Below, one piece after another: positions 1 through 9,535 of a stretch of 64,000 nucleotides of DNA (within the stretch, counting starts at the first letter, position 1; every line of letters starts with the position of its first letter). The notes beneath the pieces are model-generated. The model worked only from the letters and a program-made list of their open reading frames with translations, did not search any database and had not been told where the DNA came from. The position numbers were made by a program, and so were the translations under genes. The DNA is from CALJFL01 sp963669435 (GTDB lineage Bacteria > Pseudomonadota > Gammaproteobacteria > Pseudomonadales > Halieaceae): assembly GCA_963669435.1 (NCBI GenBank), contig OY770025.1, positions 2,976,001-3,040,000 of the forward strand, given 5' to 3'.

Positions 1-1429
1 GGAAGGCCGCGAATGGCCCCTGGATAAACAGCGTGGGCATGAACGCAACAATGGTAGTTAGAACGCCGAACGTAGCCGGGGTGGCCACCCGGTGAACCCC
101 GGCCACCACATTTGCAGCACTGTGACCGTGCAGTTCCTGCTCGGTGTAAGCACTTTCCCCCATGATGATGGCGTCGTCCACCACGATGCCCAGTACCAGG
201 ATAAAGCCGAAGATACTGATCATGTTCAGGCTGGCGCCAATATAGGGCGTATTGATCACCGCCATGGCGCCGAGGAAACACACCGGTATGCCCAGCATTA
301 CCCAGAATGCGAGCTTAATCTCGAGAAACAGCGCCAACACGATAAACACCAACAGGGCGCCCATGGCAAGGTTGCGCAGCATCATGCCCAGCCTGTCTTT
401 CAGGTAATAAGTGCTATCGCCCCAGATCTGTAACTGGATGCCGTCCTGCAGTGTGGCCTGCTTTTGCCGCACATAGGCCTTGGCCGCATCTGCGGTATCA
501 ACCACGTCCTGGTCGCCGGTAGCGAACACTTGCACGCCGACGGAGTACTCATCGTCGAAAATTGAGAAGCCGGTACCGTCCACGAAGCCGTCGTCAATGC
601 TGGCGATATCACCGAGCAAAAGGCGGGTACCATCGGGGAAGGTACGCAGCACGATGGATTCGAAATCCTGTTGCACGTAAGCCTGCCCTACCGTGCGCAA
701 CATGATGTCGCCATTATCGGTTTGCAATGAGCCTGCCGGCAGGTCCAGTGAGGAGGCGGAAATTTTTCGCGCAACCTCCGCCAGGGTCAGGTGATATTCC
801 CGCAGCAGTGACTCTGAGACCTCGATGGCGATTTCGTATTCCCTTGTTCCCACGACCTTGGCCGCCGAAACCTCGGGGTCGGTTACCACCTCGCGGCGGA
901 TCTCATGGGCCAGGGCGGTCATCGCGCGCTCATCGAGATCGCCCGAAATCTGGATGGTGATGGCCGGGAATTCAATTTCCATCTGCCGGATAATGGCTTT
1001 TTCCACGTCGTCGGGAAAATGTTGTATCGCGTCTATCTGGTTGCGGATATCGTCCGTCAGTTTACCCAGGTCTACACCCTCGACTGGCTCGACAAACATG
1101 CGCATGCGCGACTCATAGGCGTCGGCTTCAATCCGCTTGATGCCATTGACATCTTTGATAGCCTCTTCGATTCTCAGAACGACGCCTTTTTCCACCTCCT
1201 CGGGTGCGGCCCCGGGGTAGACCATGGTTATCAGGATGGCTTCGATGTCGAAGGCGGGGAACATGGCCCTGGGAATTGAGAATCCCGAGCCCAGTCCCAC
1301 TACCATGATGATGATCATCAACAGATTGGCGGCGACCGGGTTGTAGGCGAACCAGGCGATGATGCCTTTTCTAGGGGCCTCGTTTATTGGGCTAGAGGCC
1401 TGATTCATTGTGCTAGGCGTTTCACTCAT
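1..1429 (-). CDS. RND efflux permease, HAE1/AcrB-like (5' part; runs off the left edge)
   Basis: Inner-membrane proton-driven pump of the RND superfamily. About 476 N-terminal residues are visible; the rest lies beyond the window. After a short hydrophilic start, the first membrane helix (residues about 30-50) leads into a periplasmic porter domain containing YPGAAPEEVE, as in HAE1 pumps. Near the window edge a helix carries GIVVDDAIIMGE, matching the TM4 motif whose paired aspartates relay protons in AcrB. The ATG at 1429 overlaps the TGA of the upstream adaptor gene (ATGA), so the two are translationally coupled. No outer-membrane factor gene is visible next to them. The substrate cannot be told from sequence. 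Confidence 0.93.
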   Translation of the reverse strand, partial: MSETPSTMNQASSPINEAPRKGIIAWFAYNPVAANLLMIIIMVVGLGSGFSIPRAMFPAFDIEAILITMVYPGAAPEEVEKGVVLRIEEAIKDVNGIKRIEADAYESRMRMFVEPVEGVDLGKLTDDIRNQIDAIQHFPDDVEKAIIRQMEIEFPAITIQISGDLDERAMTALAHEIRREVVTDPEVSAAKVVGTREYEIAIEVSESLLREYHLTLAEVARKISASSLDLPAGSLQTDNGDIMLRTVGQAYVQQDFESIVLRTFPDGTRLLLGDIASIDDGFVDGTGFSIFDDEYSVGVQVFATGDQDVVDTADAAKAYVRQKQATLQDGIQLQIWGDSTYYLKDRLGMMLRNLAMGALLVFIVLALFLEIKLAFWVMLGIPVCFLGAMAVINTPYIGASLNMISIFGFILVLGIVVDDAIIMGESAYTEQELHGHSAANVVAGVHRVATPATFGVLTTIVAFMPTLFIQGPFAAF

Positions 1430-2628
1430 TGGACTTTGGATGAGTTGAGTTCGCTGGTGGCAACTTCAGACAGGATGCTGACCTCGGCGCCGTCTAGGCT
1501 GCTGTCAACGGTGGTGAGTGATACTCGCTCGTCGGCAGCCAGTCCGGAAGACACGTAGATCTGGTCACCACCGGTCCTGAGCACCGTAAGTTTGCGGTTG
1601 CGCAGGCGGTTTTGTTCATCCACAACCCAGACGTGGTTGCCCGCTCGTAACACGTAGCGAGGCAGACGCACCAGGTTCTCCATGGCCTTGCCCTGAATGG
1701 TCGCGTTAACGAACGTGCCAATGCGTAGTTCACCGCGTTCGGGGTTCTCAAGGCCGTAGGGATCGTCTACCCGGGCAACCGTAAATAGGGCCCGGGAGCG
1801 CTCGTCAAATACACCTTCGGTGCGATCCAGGCGCGCCGGCCAATGACTAATCTCGCCCGCCAAATCCGTATAGATATCAATTGGCACCTGTTGCTCGTAG
1901 CCGCCAAGCCCGGGTAACTCCAGGTAAGCGAGCTTGCTTTGGGGAATGGGCAGTCGGACCTCGGCGGTCTCCACTGAAAACACCAGCGCCAGCGGGCTAC
2001 CGGGCGAAACAAATTGACCGAGCTCGGTTTGTTTTTCACGCACGATGGCGGCGTAGGGCGCGCGAATGACGGTCCGCTCGAGATTGTCCCTGGCGGTGTC
2101 AAGATCCGCCCTTGCTGCCAACAGCTGCGCCTCAGCCTGTTCCAGCTGGGGTTTCCGCAGGTAGAGGTCTTTGGCTTCCTCGCTGCGCTGGCTGCCCTTG
2201 GGCAACTTCTCCCACTCGCGCAGCGCGACCTCGGCTCGACCGCGCTCCTGGGCCAGGTTGGATTCTGCAGATTCCACCGCTGCCTGTGCGCGCAATAAAC
2301 TGGTCTGGTAGTCCCGAGGGTCAATGCGCAGAATGACTTCGTCCGCCGGGATGAACCCGCCGGCTTTAAAGGCTGGTGACATTTCCACCACGCGACCTTT
2401 GACCTCAGCCTGCAGGCTGGTGGACTGCAATGCCGAGACAGTACCCTGGGCTTTGACCGGTATGCGAATGGTCTCCATGACCGCCCGTGCCACGTCCACG
2501 GTGACCGGCACGTATTCGGGCTCAGAAATTGCCGAGGAAGGCCTGTTGAGGAACAAAATGCCAGAAATCAGCGTGGCCCCGACTAGCAGGGCCAGGGATA
2601 AAATAAACTGACGTTGCCTTTGTACCAC
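1426..2628 (-). CDS. RND efflux periplasmic adaptor (membrane fusion protein)
   Basis: Adaptor linking the RND pump to an outer-membrane channel. The 400-residue protein has an N-terminal anchor helix (about residues 8-28), a lipoyl/barrel-sandwich half-motif around 58-108 (GTVSALQSTSLQAEVKGRV), an alpha-helical hairpin at about 112-190 rich in Ala, Glu and Arg, the returning lipoyl half (VIRAPYAAIVREKQ), and beta-barrel and membrane-proximal domains up to about 380. That order is the HlyD/AcrA plan. The start is GTG with only a weak ribosome site in front. The gene is first in a two-gene operon with the RND permease, which overlaps it by four bases. Confidence 0.93.
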   Translation of the reverse strand: MVQRQRQFILSLALLVGATLISGILFLNRPSSAISEPEYVPVTVDVARAVMETIRIPVKAQGTVSALQSTSLQAEVKGRVVEMSPAFKAGGFIPADEVILRIDPRDYQTSLLRAQAAVESAESNLAQERGRAEVALREWEKLPKGSQRSEEAKDLYLRKPQLEQAEAQLLAARADLDTARDNLERTVIRAPYAAIVREKQTELGQFVSPGSPLALVFSVETAEVRLPIPQSKLAYLELPGLGGYEQQVPIDIYTDLAGEISHWPARLDRTEGVFDERSRALFTVARVDDPYGLENPERGELRIGTFVNATIQGKAMENLVRLPRYVLRAGNHVWVVDEQNRLRNRKLTVLRTGGDQIYVSSGLAADERVSLTTVDSSLDGAEVSILSEVATSELNSSKVQ

Positions 2629-2776
2629 TTAAGGAACCGCCCAAACCGGAAGATATCATTCGAATTATACCGGCATTGGCGGTAAGTGTGCGCGCCACCG
2701 GAATCTGCCTTATAACACAGCGAGACTCCGGTTGATCGTGAATTCCCTGTAAGAAATCAGACAGGGCACCTTTTGA

Positions 2777-3592
2777 CTATTCCGGCTTATCGAGGTGCAC
2801 ATCCATTTGCGGGTAGGGAATACTGATGCCGGCCTCGTCGAACTTCAGTTTCACTGCCTCGGTGGTATCCCAGCTTACGGCCCAGTAATCTGCCGCGTTA
2901 ACCCAGGGGCGCACCAAGAAATTGACGCTCGAATCGGCCAGTTCTCCCACGGTAATAACCGGGGCCGGTTCGGCGAGTACGCGATCATCCGCGGCAATAA
3001 TTTCTTCCAGTAATTGCTTGGCCTTGAGGATATCGTCGTCGTAGGAAATACCAAATACCATATCAACGCGGCGTGTGGGCCTGGCCGAGTAGTTAATGAT
3101 ATTCCCACCCATCACCGCGCCGTTGGGGATAATGACTTCCTTATTGTCGGGAGTCGTCATGGTGGTGGTGAAAATGCTGATGCTGTCGATCACACCGGAT
3201 TCGCCGGCGGCTTCCACGAAGTCGCCCTTGGTAAACGGACGGAAAATAATCAACATGACACCAGAGGCGAAGTTGGACAATGAGCTTTGTAGTGATAGTC
3301 CGATTGCCAGGCCAGCGGCACCTAACAGGGCGATCAGTGAGGTGGTGTCAATGCCGAGCTGACTGAGCGCGGCGATGATCACGAACAGCAGCAACACCCA
3401 GCGGACTATAGAGGAAATAAAGCGGATCAGGATCTCGTCCATTTCCTGGCGGCGCATCATTTTCTCGGCTACCCCGACCACCATGCCGACGACCTTGCGT
3501 CCGACATAGAAAATAACCAGGGCAAGGGCAATTTTGATCGCCCAGGGCATTATATACAGCGACACGATTCCGCCTGCTTCAGCACCGTCCAT
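2777..3592 (-). CDS. Small-conductance mechanosensitive channel, MscS family
   Basis: Inner-membrane channel that opens under membrane tension to release solutes on osmotic downshock. The 271-residue protein has the MscS plan: TM1 and TM2 in residues 10-80, then the pore-lining glycine/alanine-rich TM3 (LLGAAGLAIGLSLQSSLSN), a beta domain (FTKGDFVEAAGESG) and the C-terminal alpha/beta domain (PNGAVMGGNIINYS). Length is close to E. coli MscS (286). An in-frame ATG at 3658 would add 22 residues; I chose the ATG at 3592 because GAGGA lies eight bases before it and the shorter N terminus fits the family. It lies 148 bp downstream of the adaptor start on the same strand and is probably a separate unit. 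Confidence 0.93.
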   Translation of the reverse strand: MDGAEAGGIVSLYIMPWAIKIALALVIFYVGRKVVGMVVGVAEKMMRRQEMDEILIRFISSIVRWVLLLFVIIAALSQLGIDTTSLIALLGAAGLAIGLSLQSSLSNFASGVMLIIFRPFTKGDFVEAAGESGVIDSISIFTTTMTTPDNKEVIIPNGAVMGGNIINYSARPTRRVDMVFGISYDDDILKAKQLLEEIIAADDRVLAEPAPVITVGELADSSVNFLVRPWVNAADYWAVSWDTTEAVKLKFDEAGISIPYPQMDVHLDKPE

Positions 3593-3736
3593 AAAACAAT
3601 TCCTCAAGGTTGTTTGATTGCGCCGTTTACTATAGCCAACTTCTTCAATTATGCACAATCAGAGGTGCCCTAAATTCCGCAATGCTATAGTCTTCGCCGT
3701 AAAACGTACTGGAGGTGCCCGCCAAATACACGAGTC

Positions 3737-4429
3737 ATGATTGAATTTAGCGAAGAAAAACAGCCGGTTTATCCAGCCGCCACGATCGTGCTGGTGCGCG
3801 ACGGAGAACCAGGGCTGGAGGTTTTATTAGTACAGCGCAGCGAAGCTGTCAGGCACATGGGGGGCATGTGGGTGTTCCCTGGTGGGCGTGTGGATGACGC
3901 CGATGAGCCCGAAGACAGAAACGAGTTACAGGCAGCACTCAATGCCGCCGTCAGGGAAATCGACGAAGAAGCCGGCCTGGTGCTGACACCCCAGCAACTG
4001 GTACCCATGTCTCACTGGACTACCCCCGAGGGCGCCCGGCGACGTTTTGCCACCTGGTTTTTCCTGGCAACCCTGGAAGATGACCAGCAGGTGAAGGTGG
4101 ACGGTGGAGAAATTTCCCACCACGAGTGGCGGCGCCCGGGCGATGTGTTGGCGGCAGTAGCCGACCCGGAAAATCCATTCAAGCTGATGCCGCCGACGTA
4201 TATCAGTCTGCTGGACCTTATCGATCACAGCGACTGCGACGCGGTGTCCGCTGCCCTGCGCGAACGCGAACCCATTATGTTTGCGCCGCGCATGGTGATG
4301 ATTGAGGGGGGCATCTGTTTTCTGTATGCCGGCGATGCCGGCTATGAAAGCATGGACATCGATGGTCCCGGCCCCAGGCATCGCACCTACCTGGTCGATG
4401 AACAACTGCAATACATACGCGAGCTATGA
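3737..4429 (+). CDS. NUDIX hydrolase with an expanded Nudix box (NUDT7/NUDT19-like)
   Basis: Predicted hydrolase of a nucleoside diphosphate linked to another group, 230 residues. The Nudix box begins at VFPGGRVDD (about residue 45) and ends with REIDEEAGL, which keeps the catalytic RE and EE residues. The spacing between the glycine and the RE pair is about nine residues longer than in the standard GX5EX7REUXEEXGU pattern; such insertions are known in the CoA-diphosphatase NUDT7/NUDT19 group. Substrate is therefore a guess (CoA or acyl-CoA). The TGA overlaps the ATG of the next gene (ATGA). A GGAGG about 20 bases upstream is too far for an ideal ribosome site. Confidence 0.88.
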   Translation: MIEFSEEKQPVYPAATIVLVRDGEPGLEVLLVQRSEAVRHMGGMWVFPGGRVDDADEPEDRNELQAALNAAVREIDEEAGLVLTPQQLVPMSHWTTPEGARRRFATWFFLATLEDDQQVKVDGGEISHHEWRRPGDVLAAVADPENPFKLMPPTYISLLDLIDHSDCDAVSAALREREPIMFAPRMVMIEGGICFLYAGDAGYESMDIDGPGPRHRTYLVDEQLQYIREL

Positions 4430-5985
4430 CGGGACGAGACCCGAAATCCGTAAACACCCTGGGCGCACAGCCGCGTGTCAGTCGCCGCGACCTATTGCTC
4501 GGTATCGGGGTGGGCTCAACCCTGGGCATCACCGGTGCCTCTGCCGCGATTCCACGCTCAGCTGTCAGGCGTTGGGATATGGCTACCGATGTGTTGGTTT
4601 CCGGGTCCGGTGCGGGAGGGGCTTGCGCCGCGTTGGCCGCCAAGGCAGCAGGTGCTGAGGTATTGCTGCTGGAAGCTCTGCCGCAGCTCGGCGGTGCTTC
4701 CGCCAAGTCCAGAGGCGTGATTTATGCCGGTGGTGGTACCTCGCTGCAACGTGCATTGGGCATCGTTGATTCGGTGGAGTCGATGTATGAATTCCTGGTT
4801 GCTTATCCGGGCACCAAACCTGATTTGCTCAAAACTCAACGCTACTGCGAACACAGTGCGTCACACATAGACTGGCTTATCGACCAGGGTGTTCGCTACT
4901 CGCAGAAACTTTGGCTGGGAAGGGGTTTGCCCGAGGGTGGTGAGTCGCTGTACTTCTCGGGTGATGAGCGGGCGCTGGCGCTGGGGCGCGTGGAGGCGGC
5001 AGTACCCCGGGGACACGTGCCAGAACAGTCCGATACGGTGGGCGGAGCGTCGATGATGGGAGCGTTGACCGAGCGGTTGGCTCCAGTGGGGGTCATTGTG
5101 CGTACCGGTATTCGCGGCAGCAGACTGGTGCGGGAACAGGATGGTCGCATCGCCGGGATGATGGTGATCACCGATGACCAGGAACTGGCGGTCAGGTCAC
5201 GCCGTGGCGTGGTACTGGCCTGTGGCGGGTTTTCCCGTAATCCGCAGATGCTTGGTCTGCACGCGCCGGTGGTAGCGTCCTGTTCTGAACCCTGGGGCTC
5301 CGAAGCAGACCTGGGGCAGGGCATCGCCATGGCAATTGGTGCCGGCGCAGCGACCTTGCGTATGCATGAAGGCTGTATCGAAACGCACATCCCGATTACG
5401 GGCCAGGCGCTAACCGGGCTTGCGGTAAATCGGCTGGGGCAGCGCTTCGTTAACGAAGCGGCGCAGCCCGGTATTCTCGGCAATGAAATCGCCAGGCAGG
5501 AAGGCGGTGCCGCCTGGCTGATAACCGATGATCGCAGTACCCTGGATCTCGCCCAGCAGGATTTCCCCCAGGTCGCCGAAGCGCAAACGATGGGCAATTT
5601 GGCCCAGCAGCTTGGCTTCCCCGCGGGGGTTCTGCAGGCTACCGTGGCGTACTACAACCGATATGCGGGCAGAGGGGAAGACCCCCTGCATGGGAAACCC
5701 GCCGGGTACCTGCGCCCCCTGCAGGGGCCACCTTACCGGGCCTGGGACCTGGCGTTGAGCCGCGCCCGGACCCCCGCGTACACCCTGGGTGGTCTGCATA
5801 CCAATGTGGATGGGCAGGTGCTCAATGGCTTTGGTGAGGAGATCCCCGGCCTTTACGCCGTTGGACGCACCGCGGCGGGCCTGCCCTCTGCGCCGTCATT
5901 TGCGGAGGGACTTTCCCTGGCCGATGCAAGCTATTTCGGTCGACGCGCCGGCCAGCACATTGTCAAGCAACAGGTGGCGATCTAG
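4426..5985 (+). CDS. FAD-dependent oxidoreductase, fumarate reductase/ketosteroid dehydrogenase fold, Tat-exported
   Basis: A 519-residue flavoprotein. Residues about 19-45 look like a Tat signal: VSRRDLLLGIGVGST followed by a small-residue stretch ending at SAA. The FAD dinucleotide fold starts at about residue 57 with VLVSGSGAGGACAALAA and continues with the acidic EALPQLGGASAKS segment. The C terminus has GLYAVGRTAAGLPSAPSFAEG, the FAD-contacting loop of the FAD_binding_2 family (fumarate reductase flavoprotein, 3-ketosteroid 1-dehydrogenase). No heme-binding CXXCH is present, so it is not a flavocytochrome. Coupling by ATGA to the NUDIX gene suggests joint expression. The substrate is unknown; a folded, cofactor-loaded export route fits the Tat motif. 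Confidence 0.85.
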   Translation: MTGRDPKSVNTLGAQPRVSRRDLLLGIGVGSTLGITGASAAIPRSAVRRWDMATDVLVSGSGAGGACAALAAKAAGAEVLLLEALPQLGGASAKSRGVIYAGGGTSLQRALGIVDSVESMYEFLVAYPGTKPDLLKTQRYCEHSASHIDWLIDQGVRYSQKLWLGRGLPEGGESLYFSGDERALALGRVEAAVPRGHVPEQSDTVGGASMMGALTERLAPVGVIVRTGIRGSRLVREQDGRIAGMMVITDDQELAVRSRRGVVLACGGFSRNPQMLGLHAPVVASCSEPWGSEADLGQGIAMAIGAGAATLRMHEGCIETHIPITGQALTGLAVNRLGQRFVNEAAQPGILGNEIARQEGGAAWLITDDRSTLDLAQQDFPQVAEAQTMGNLAQQLGFPAGVLQATVAYYNRYAGRGEDPLHGKPAGYLRPLQGPPYRAWDLALSRARTPAYTLGGLHTNVDGQVLNGFGEEIPGLYAVGRTAAGLPSAPSFAEGLSLADASYFGRRAGQHIVKQQVAI

Positions 5986-6112
5986 TTCCTGAGGGCCACG
6001 GTTCGATAGTGCGTTAATGGGCGCGCACGCGTTCTCTTCCTGTCAACGGCTGGTCGGTGGGATTTACGCTGCGGTACTATGCAACATACAACCTTGTGCT
6101 GGTAGTTTCGCG

Positions 6113-6793
6113 ATGTGTGGACGTTTCAACGTGATCGACAACCCCGGTCTACAGCAGTTACTGCAGGATCTGGGTATAGACCTGCAACTGCCCCCAGGGA
6201 TTAATATTGCACCGACCGAGTCGGTGCCCCTGGTTCGACGGGCATACGCCCTGGCCAGTCTCGACCATGCCCGGTGGTGGCTTACCCCGTCCTGGGCGCC
6301 CGCGGTGGACCAGAAGTACGCCATGTTTAATGCGCGCTCGGAGTCACTGAGCCGCAGCAAGGCATTTGCCCAGCCCTTCAAACGCCAGCGTGGCCTGGTG
6401 CCAATGAGTAGCTTTATCGAGTGGCGCACGGAAGATGGCGTGAAGCAGCCGTGGCTGATCAGCAATCCCGAACAGGCGTTCGCGGTAGCTGCCTTATGGG
6501 ATACCTGGCGCGGCGGGGAGCAACCGCTGCTCTCCTGTACGCTGGTAACAACCGCCGCTGCGGCGTCGTTCTCTGCCTGGCACAAACGTATGCCCGTTAT
6601 TTTGGCTGCAGATGAAATCGAGCGGTGGTTGGACAATAGTTGTGAAATCTCCAGCCAGGACCCGGTTTTCCGACCAGAGTTGAAGACACCGCTGCAACTG
6701 GTACCGCTGTCACGTGCGGTCAGCAATGCCCGCAACAAGGACCCCGGGGCTCTAGAGCCTCTGCACGAAGCGACCATACTGGCTGCATCCTGA
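6113..6793 (+). CDS. SOS response-associated peptidase family protein (SRAP; YedK/HMCES)
   Basis: Protein that crosslinks to abasic sites in single-stranded DNA through its N-terminal cysteine, shielding them from strand cleavage. The mature N terminus MCGRFNVID places Cys at position 2, which after Met removal becomes the thiazolidine-forming residue. The active-site Glu is in SSFIEWR and the conserved His in AWHKRMPVIL. The 226-residue length fits the family. An ATG 96 bases upstream (6017) stays open in frame, but using it would bury the catalytic Cys, so the start at 6113 is firm. It stands alone, with a TonB receptor downstream. Confidence 0.95.
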   Translation: MCGRFNVIDNPGLQQLLQDLGIDLQLPPGINIAPTESVPLVRRAYALASLDHARWWLTPSWAPAVDQKYAMFNARSESLSRSKAFAQPFKRQRGLVPMSSFIEWRTEDGVKQPWLISNPEQAFAVAALWDTWRGGEQPLLSCTLVTTAAAASFSAWHKRMPVILAADEIERWLDNSCEISSQDPVFRPELKTPLQLVPLSRAVSNARNKDPGALEPLHEATILAAS

Positions 6794-6824
6794 CTGACCA
6801 GCCGCTCACTGGCTCATTTTCGGC

Positions 6825-6852
6825 CACAATTTTCACAACATCCGGAATTGTG
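6825..6852. promoter_or_regulatory. Inverted repeat upstream of the first TonB receptor gene
   Basis: CACAATT at 6825-6831 is repeated as AATTGTG at 6846-6852, separated by 14 bases. It lies about 90 bp before the receptor ATG at 6941 in a 147-bp gene-free stretch. It could be a regulator binding site. Seven-base arms can arise by chance. Confidence 0.3.
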
Positions 6853-6940
6853 CGCAGGCGCCAAATCCTGCATATTGCGGAGAGGTGATAAATAGATAAT
6901 AATCGCTAGCTTTTTTCCAGGTAACCGTGGGGGAACCATC

Positions 6941-9457
6941 ATGCCGCGCCAGCATAAGCCCGAATCTAACCGAACCCGTCTTTGTGTAGCCATCGCCACC
7001 CTCGTCGGTATGGGAAGTTCATCGGTGATGTCCCAGGGCCTTGAGGAAGTGGTCGTCACCGCCCAGAAGCGGGAGCAGGGCTTGCAGGATGTACCCATCT
7101 CGGTTGAGGCGTTCGGCGCCGAGCAGATAGATAACCTTGCGGCCAACGACATCGCCGACCTCGGCACGTTCACGCCCAATGTGCAGATCGACCGCGCAGC
7201 CAACCAACCCAGCTACAAGATTCGAGGCATTGGTACCTCCGACTTCGGTATCGGTGCTGACCCGGCGGTGGGTGTCTATGTCGACGGCATCTATATCGGC
7301 CGTTCCGGAGGCTCCAAGGTGGCTTTCAATGACATCGCCCGGGTAGAAATTCTCAACGGCCCCCAGGGCACGCTGTTTGGTCGTAACGCGGCGGCCGGCG
7401 CCATCCAGTATGTGACCAACAAACCCGAGGAAGAAACCATGGGGTGGGCCAAGGTTACCGTTGGCAACTACGATCGCCGCCAGATTGAAGGTGTATTCAA
7501 TACGGCGATTACTGACGAGTTGTTTTTCCGCACCGGTCTGCTTTACAACGAGCGCGACGGCTGGATCGATAACGTGTTTAACGGCGACGATCTCGCCCGG
7601 CAGAAGAATGAATCCATTACCGGTCAGTTACGTTGGCTGCCCACCGAGCGTATCGATATGATCCTGCGGCTGGAATACGACGAGGTAGACCAGGATTCGC
7701 GGCCTTCCTCCAGCGGCGTGTTGGGCCTGCGTGATGGCGATGGCCCGAATTTTGACAAGGTGGAAAGCGATGAGCGCTTTGAAGAGCGCCGGCACCTGTT
7801 TGGCAGTTCGCTGCATGTCACCTACGACATGGATTGGGCGACCCTCACTTCAATTACCTCCTGGCGTACCTATAACTCCCGTAACCCCGAGGAAAAAGAC
7901 GGCACCGCAGAGTTGCTCTACCGATTTTCCGACCTGAACGATGAGAACAACAAGCAGTTCAGCCAGGAGTTTCGGTTCAACGGAGAGGTGGGTGAAAAAT
8001 TCCTCTGGACCGCTGGCGTCAACTACAGCTGGGAACACGCCGAGCAAAACAGCGCGATCAGCCTGAGTCCCGAGGCGCTGGATAAAGTCATCGCCGAGGT
8101 GGAGATCGGTGTGCCCTATGATTTTTTCGCTCCGGGTACCCCGCTCACGCTGGCATTTTTTGATGTTCCCGATCCCCTGGGACGCCGTGCGTATGCTAAT
8201 GGCGTGGAAGCCCTGGAACAGGCGGACGCTTTCAACGAAAATATATTTATCGACGCGGAATACGAATCCATTGCCGCCTTCGCCGATGTTACCTATGACA
8301 TCACCGATACTCTCTCGCTGACCGCGGGACTACGCTACACCCAGGATGACAAAGAGTTCGGCCGTTATATCGAGTTCAACGAATTTGTACTGGCCTTTGC
8401 ATTTCCAATAGAGACACGCCTGGACGCCAACGGTAACTACAGCCCCGTGGGCGAATTGGGATTCCTGGTCTCTGAAGAGGACTGGTCCGAAACCACGCCA
8501 CGCCTGGTGCTGGACTGGCAGGTGATGGACGATGTGCTGCTGTATGCATCGTATTCTGAAGGCTATAAAGCCGGTGGTTTCAATAGCGCCGGGGAGATTC
8601 TGGCGCCCGCGTTTGAGCCGGAGCAGGTCACCAACTATGAGGTGGGTATGAAGTCCACCTGGTTAGACAACACCCTGCGTCTGAATGCGGCCTTGTTCAC
8701 GTACGAATATGACGACCTCCAGGCCCTGGAATTCATTGAGGCGGCCTGTATACCTGGTGCGGAGTTCGGTACCAACCTGTTTGTGACCTCCGATATCGAA
8801 GGGGATGGTTTCGAGCTGAGTGGCAACTGGTTGCCGCTGCCTTCCCTGGAGCTGTTCTTTAATGCGGGCTACCTCGATGCGGAATACACCCGACGCGATG
8901 AACGCACCGTGGTCGGCGACGAATGCCAGATCATCGACCGCTCCGGCGAGCCCTTCGCCGAGGAGTCGCCGGAATTCAACTTCAGCATCGGTGGTACCTA
9001 TACCCTGGACTTCAGTAACGGTTCGCAAATGACGTTCTCTGCGGCGTACAACTTCTCCGAGGGCAACGAACGTAACACCTGTACCTACGTGGTCGACAAC
9101 AAGGCCGAGGGCCGCCCCAACGATTTTTATGAGTTCACTGAGGTCGATGGTGAACTGATTATCAGCAATCCCTCAGCAACCGGTGACCTGACCGAGGTTC
9201 CCTTTGACAGCTGTCCTGACTTCGACGATTTCGAACAACTGAATCTGCGGGCGGCATTTTTCAGCCCAAGTGGCGATTGGGAAATTGCGGCCTTCGTTAC
9301 TAATGCTACGGATTGGGAACCTGAAGAAGTCATTCGCGGTGGTCAGCCCGGCGGGATTGGCGGCGAGTTGGCATCAAGTATTACCGACGGCTCACCGACT
9401 TATGAACGACGAGAAGAGCCGCGCATGTACGGTGTTGAGCTGCGCTATAACTGGTAA
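6941..9457 (+). CDS. TonB-dependent outer-membrane receptor
   Basis: Energy-coupled outer-membrane importer, 838 residues. A leader of about 30 residues ends near SQG and is followed by the TonB-box-like LEEVVVTAQKREQ. The plug domain (about 45-155) contains YKIRGIGTSDFG, GVYVDGIYIGRSG and the hallmark VEILNGPQGTLFGRNAAAGAI. A 22-strand-type barrel follows, ending in YGVELRYNW with a terminal aromatic residue as outer-membrane barrels require. The ligand cannot be deduced; this subtype in marine bacteria takes up diverse carbon compounds as well as siderophores. No TonB, ABC transporter or sigma/anti-sigma pair lies beside it. GGGGGA lies just upstream of the ATG. Confidence 0.94.
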   Translation: MPRQHKPESNRTRLCVAIATLVGMGSSSVMSQGLEEVVVTAQKREQGLQDVPISVEAFGAEQIDNLAANDIADLGTFTPNVQIDRAANQPSYKIRGIGTSDFGIGADPAVGVYVDGIYIGRSGGSKVAFNDIARVEILNGPQGTLFGRNAAAGAIQYVTNKPEEETMGWAKVTVGNYDRRQIEGVFNTAITDELFFRTGLLYNERDGWIDNVFNGDDLARQKNESITGQLRWLPTERIDMILRLEYDEVDQDSRPSSSGVLGLRDGDGPNFDKVESDERFEERRHLFGSSLHVTYDMDWATLTSITSWRTYNSRNPEEKDGTAELLYRFSDLNDENNKQFSQEFRFNGEVGEKFLWTAGVNYSWEHAEQNSAISLSPEALDKVIAEVEIGVPYDFFAPGTPLTLAFFDVPDPLGRRAYANGVEALEQADAFNENIFIDAEYESIAAFADVTYDITDTLSLTAGLRYTQDDKEFGRYIEFNEFVLAFAFPIETRLDANGNYSPVGELGFLVSEEDWSETTPRLVLDWQVMDDVLLYASYSEGYKAGGFNSAGEILAPAFEPEQVTNYEVGMKSTWLDNTLRLNAALFTYEYDDLQALEFIEAACIPGAEFGTNLFVTSDIEGDGFELSGNWLPLPSLELFFNAGYLDAEYTRRDERTVVGDECQIIDRSGEPFAEESPEFNFSIGGTYTLDFSNGSQMTFSAAYNFSEGNERNTCTYVVDNKAEGRPNDFYEFTEVDGELIISNPSATGDLTEVPFDSCPDFDDFEQLNLRAAFFSPSGDWEIAAFVTNATDWEPEEVIRGGQPGGIGGELASSITDGSPTYERREEPRMYGVELRYNW

Positions 9458-9535
9458 TCCACTGTAGCCCCCTAGGGCTTGTGGATCGCCGGGGCTTTAA
9501 TCTGAACGCATAGATCTATTGCGATCGCAGTCGCG

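Noticed and set aside
6017..6112. N-terminal extension of the SRAP protein
   Set aside because: It would place the catalytic Cys at residue 34, where it could not be the free N terminus.
9466..9496. Terminator formed by AGCCCC and GGGGCT after the first TonB receptor
   Set aside because: The loop would be about 19 bases and the T-run has three T only; support is too weak.
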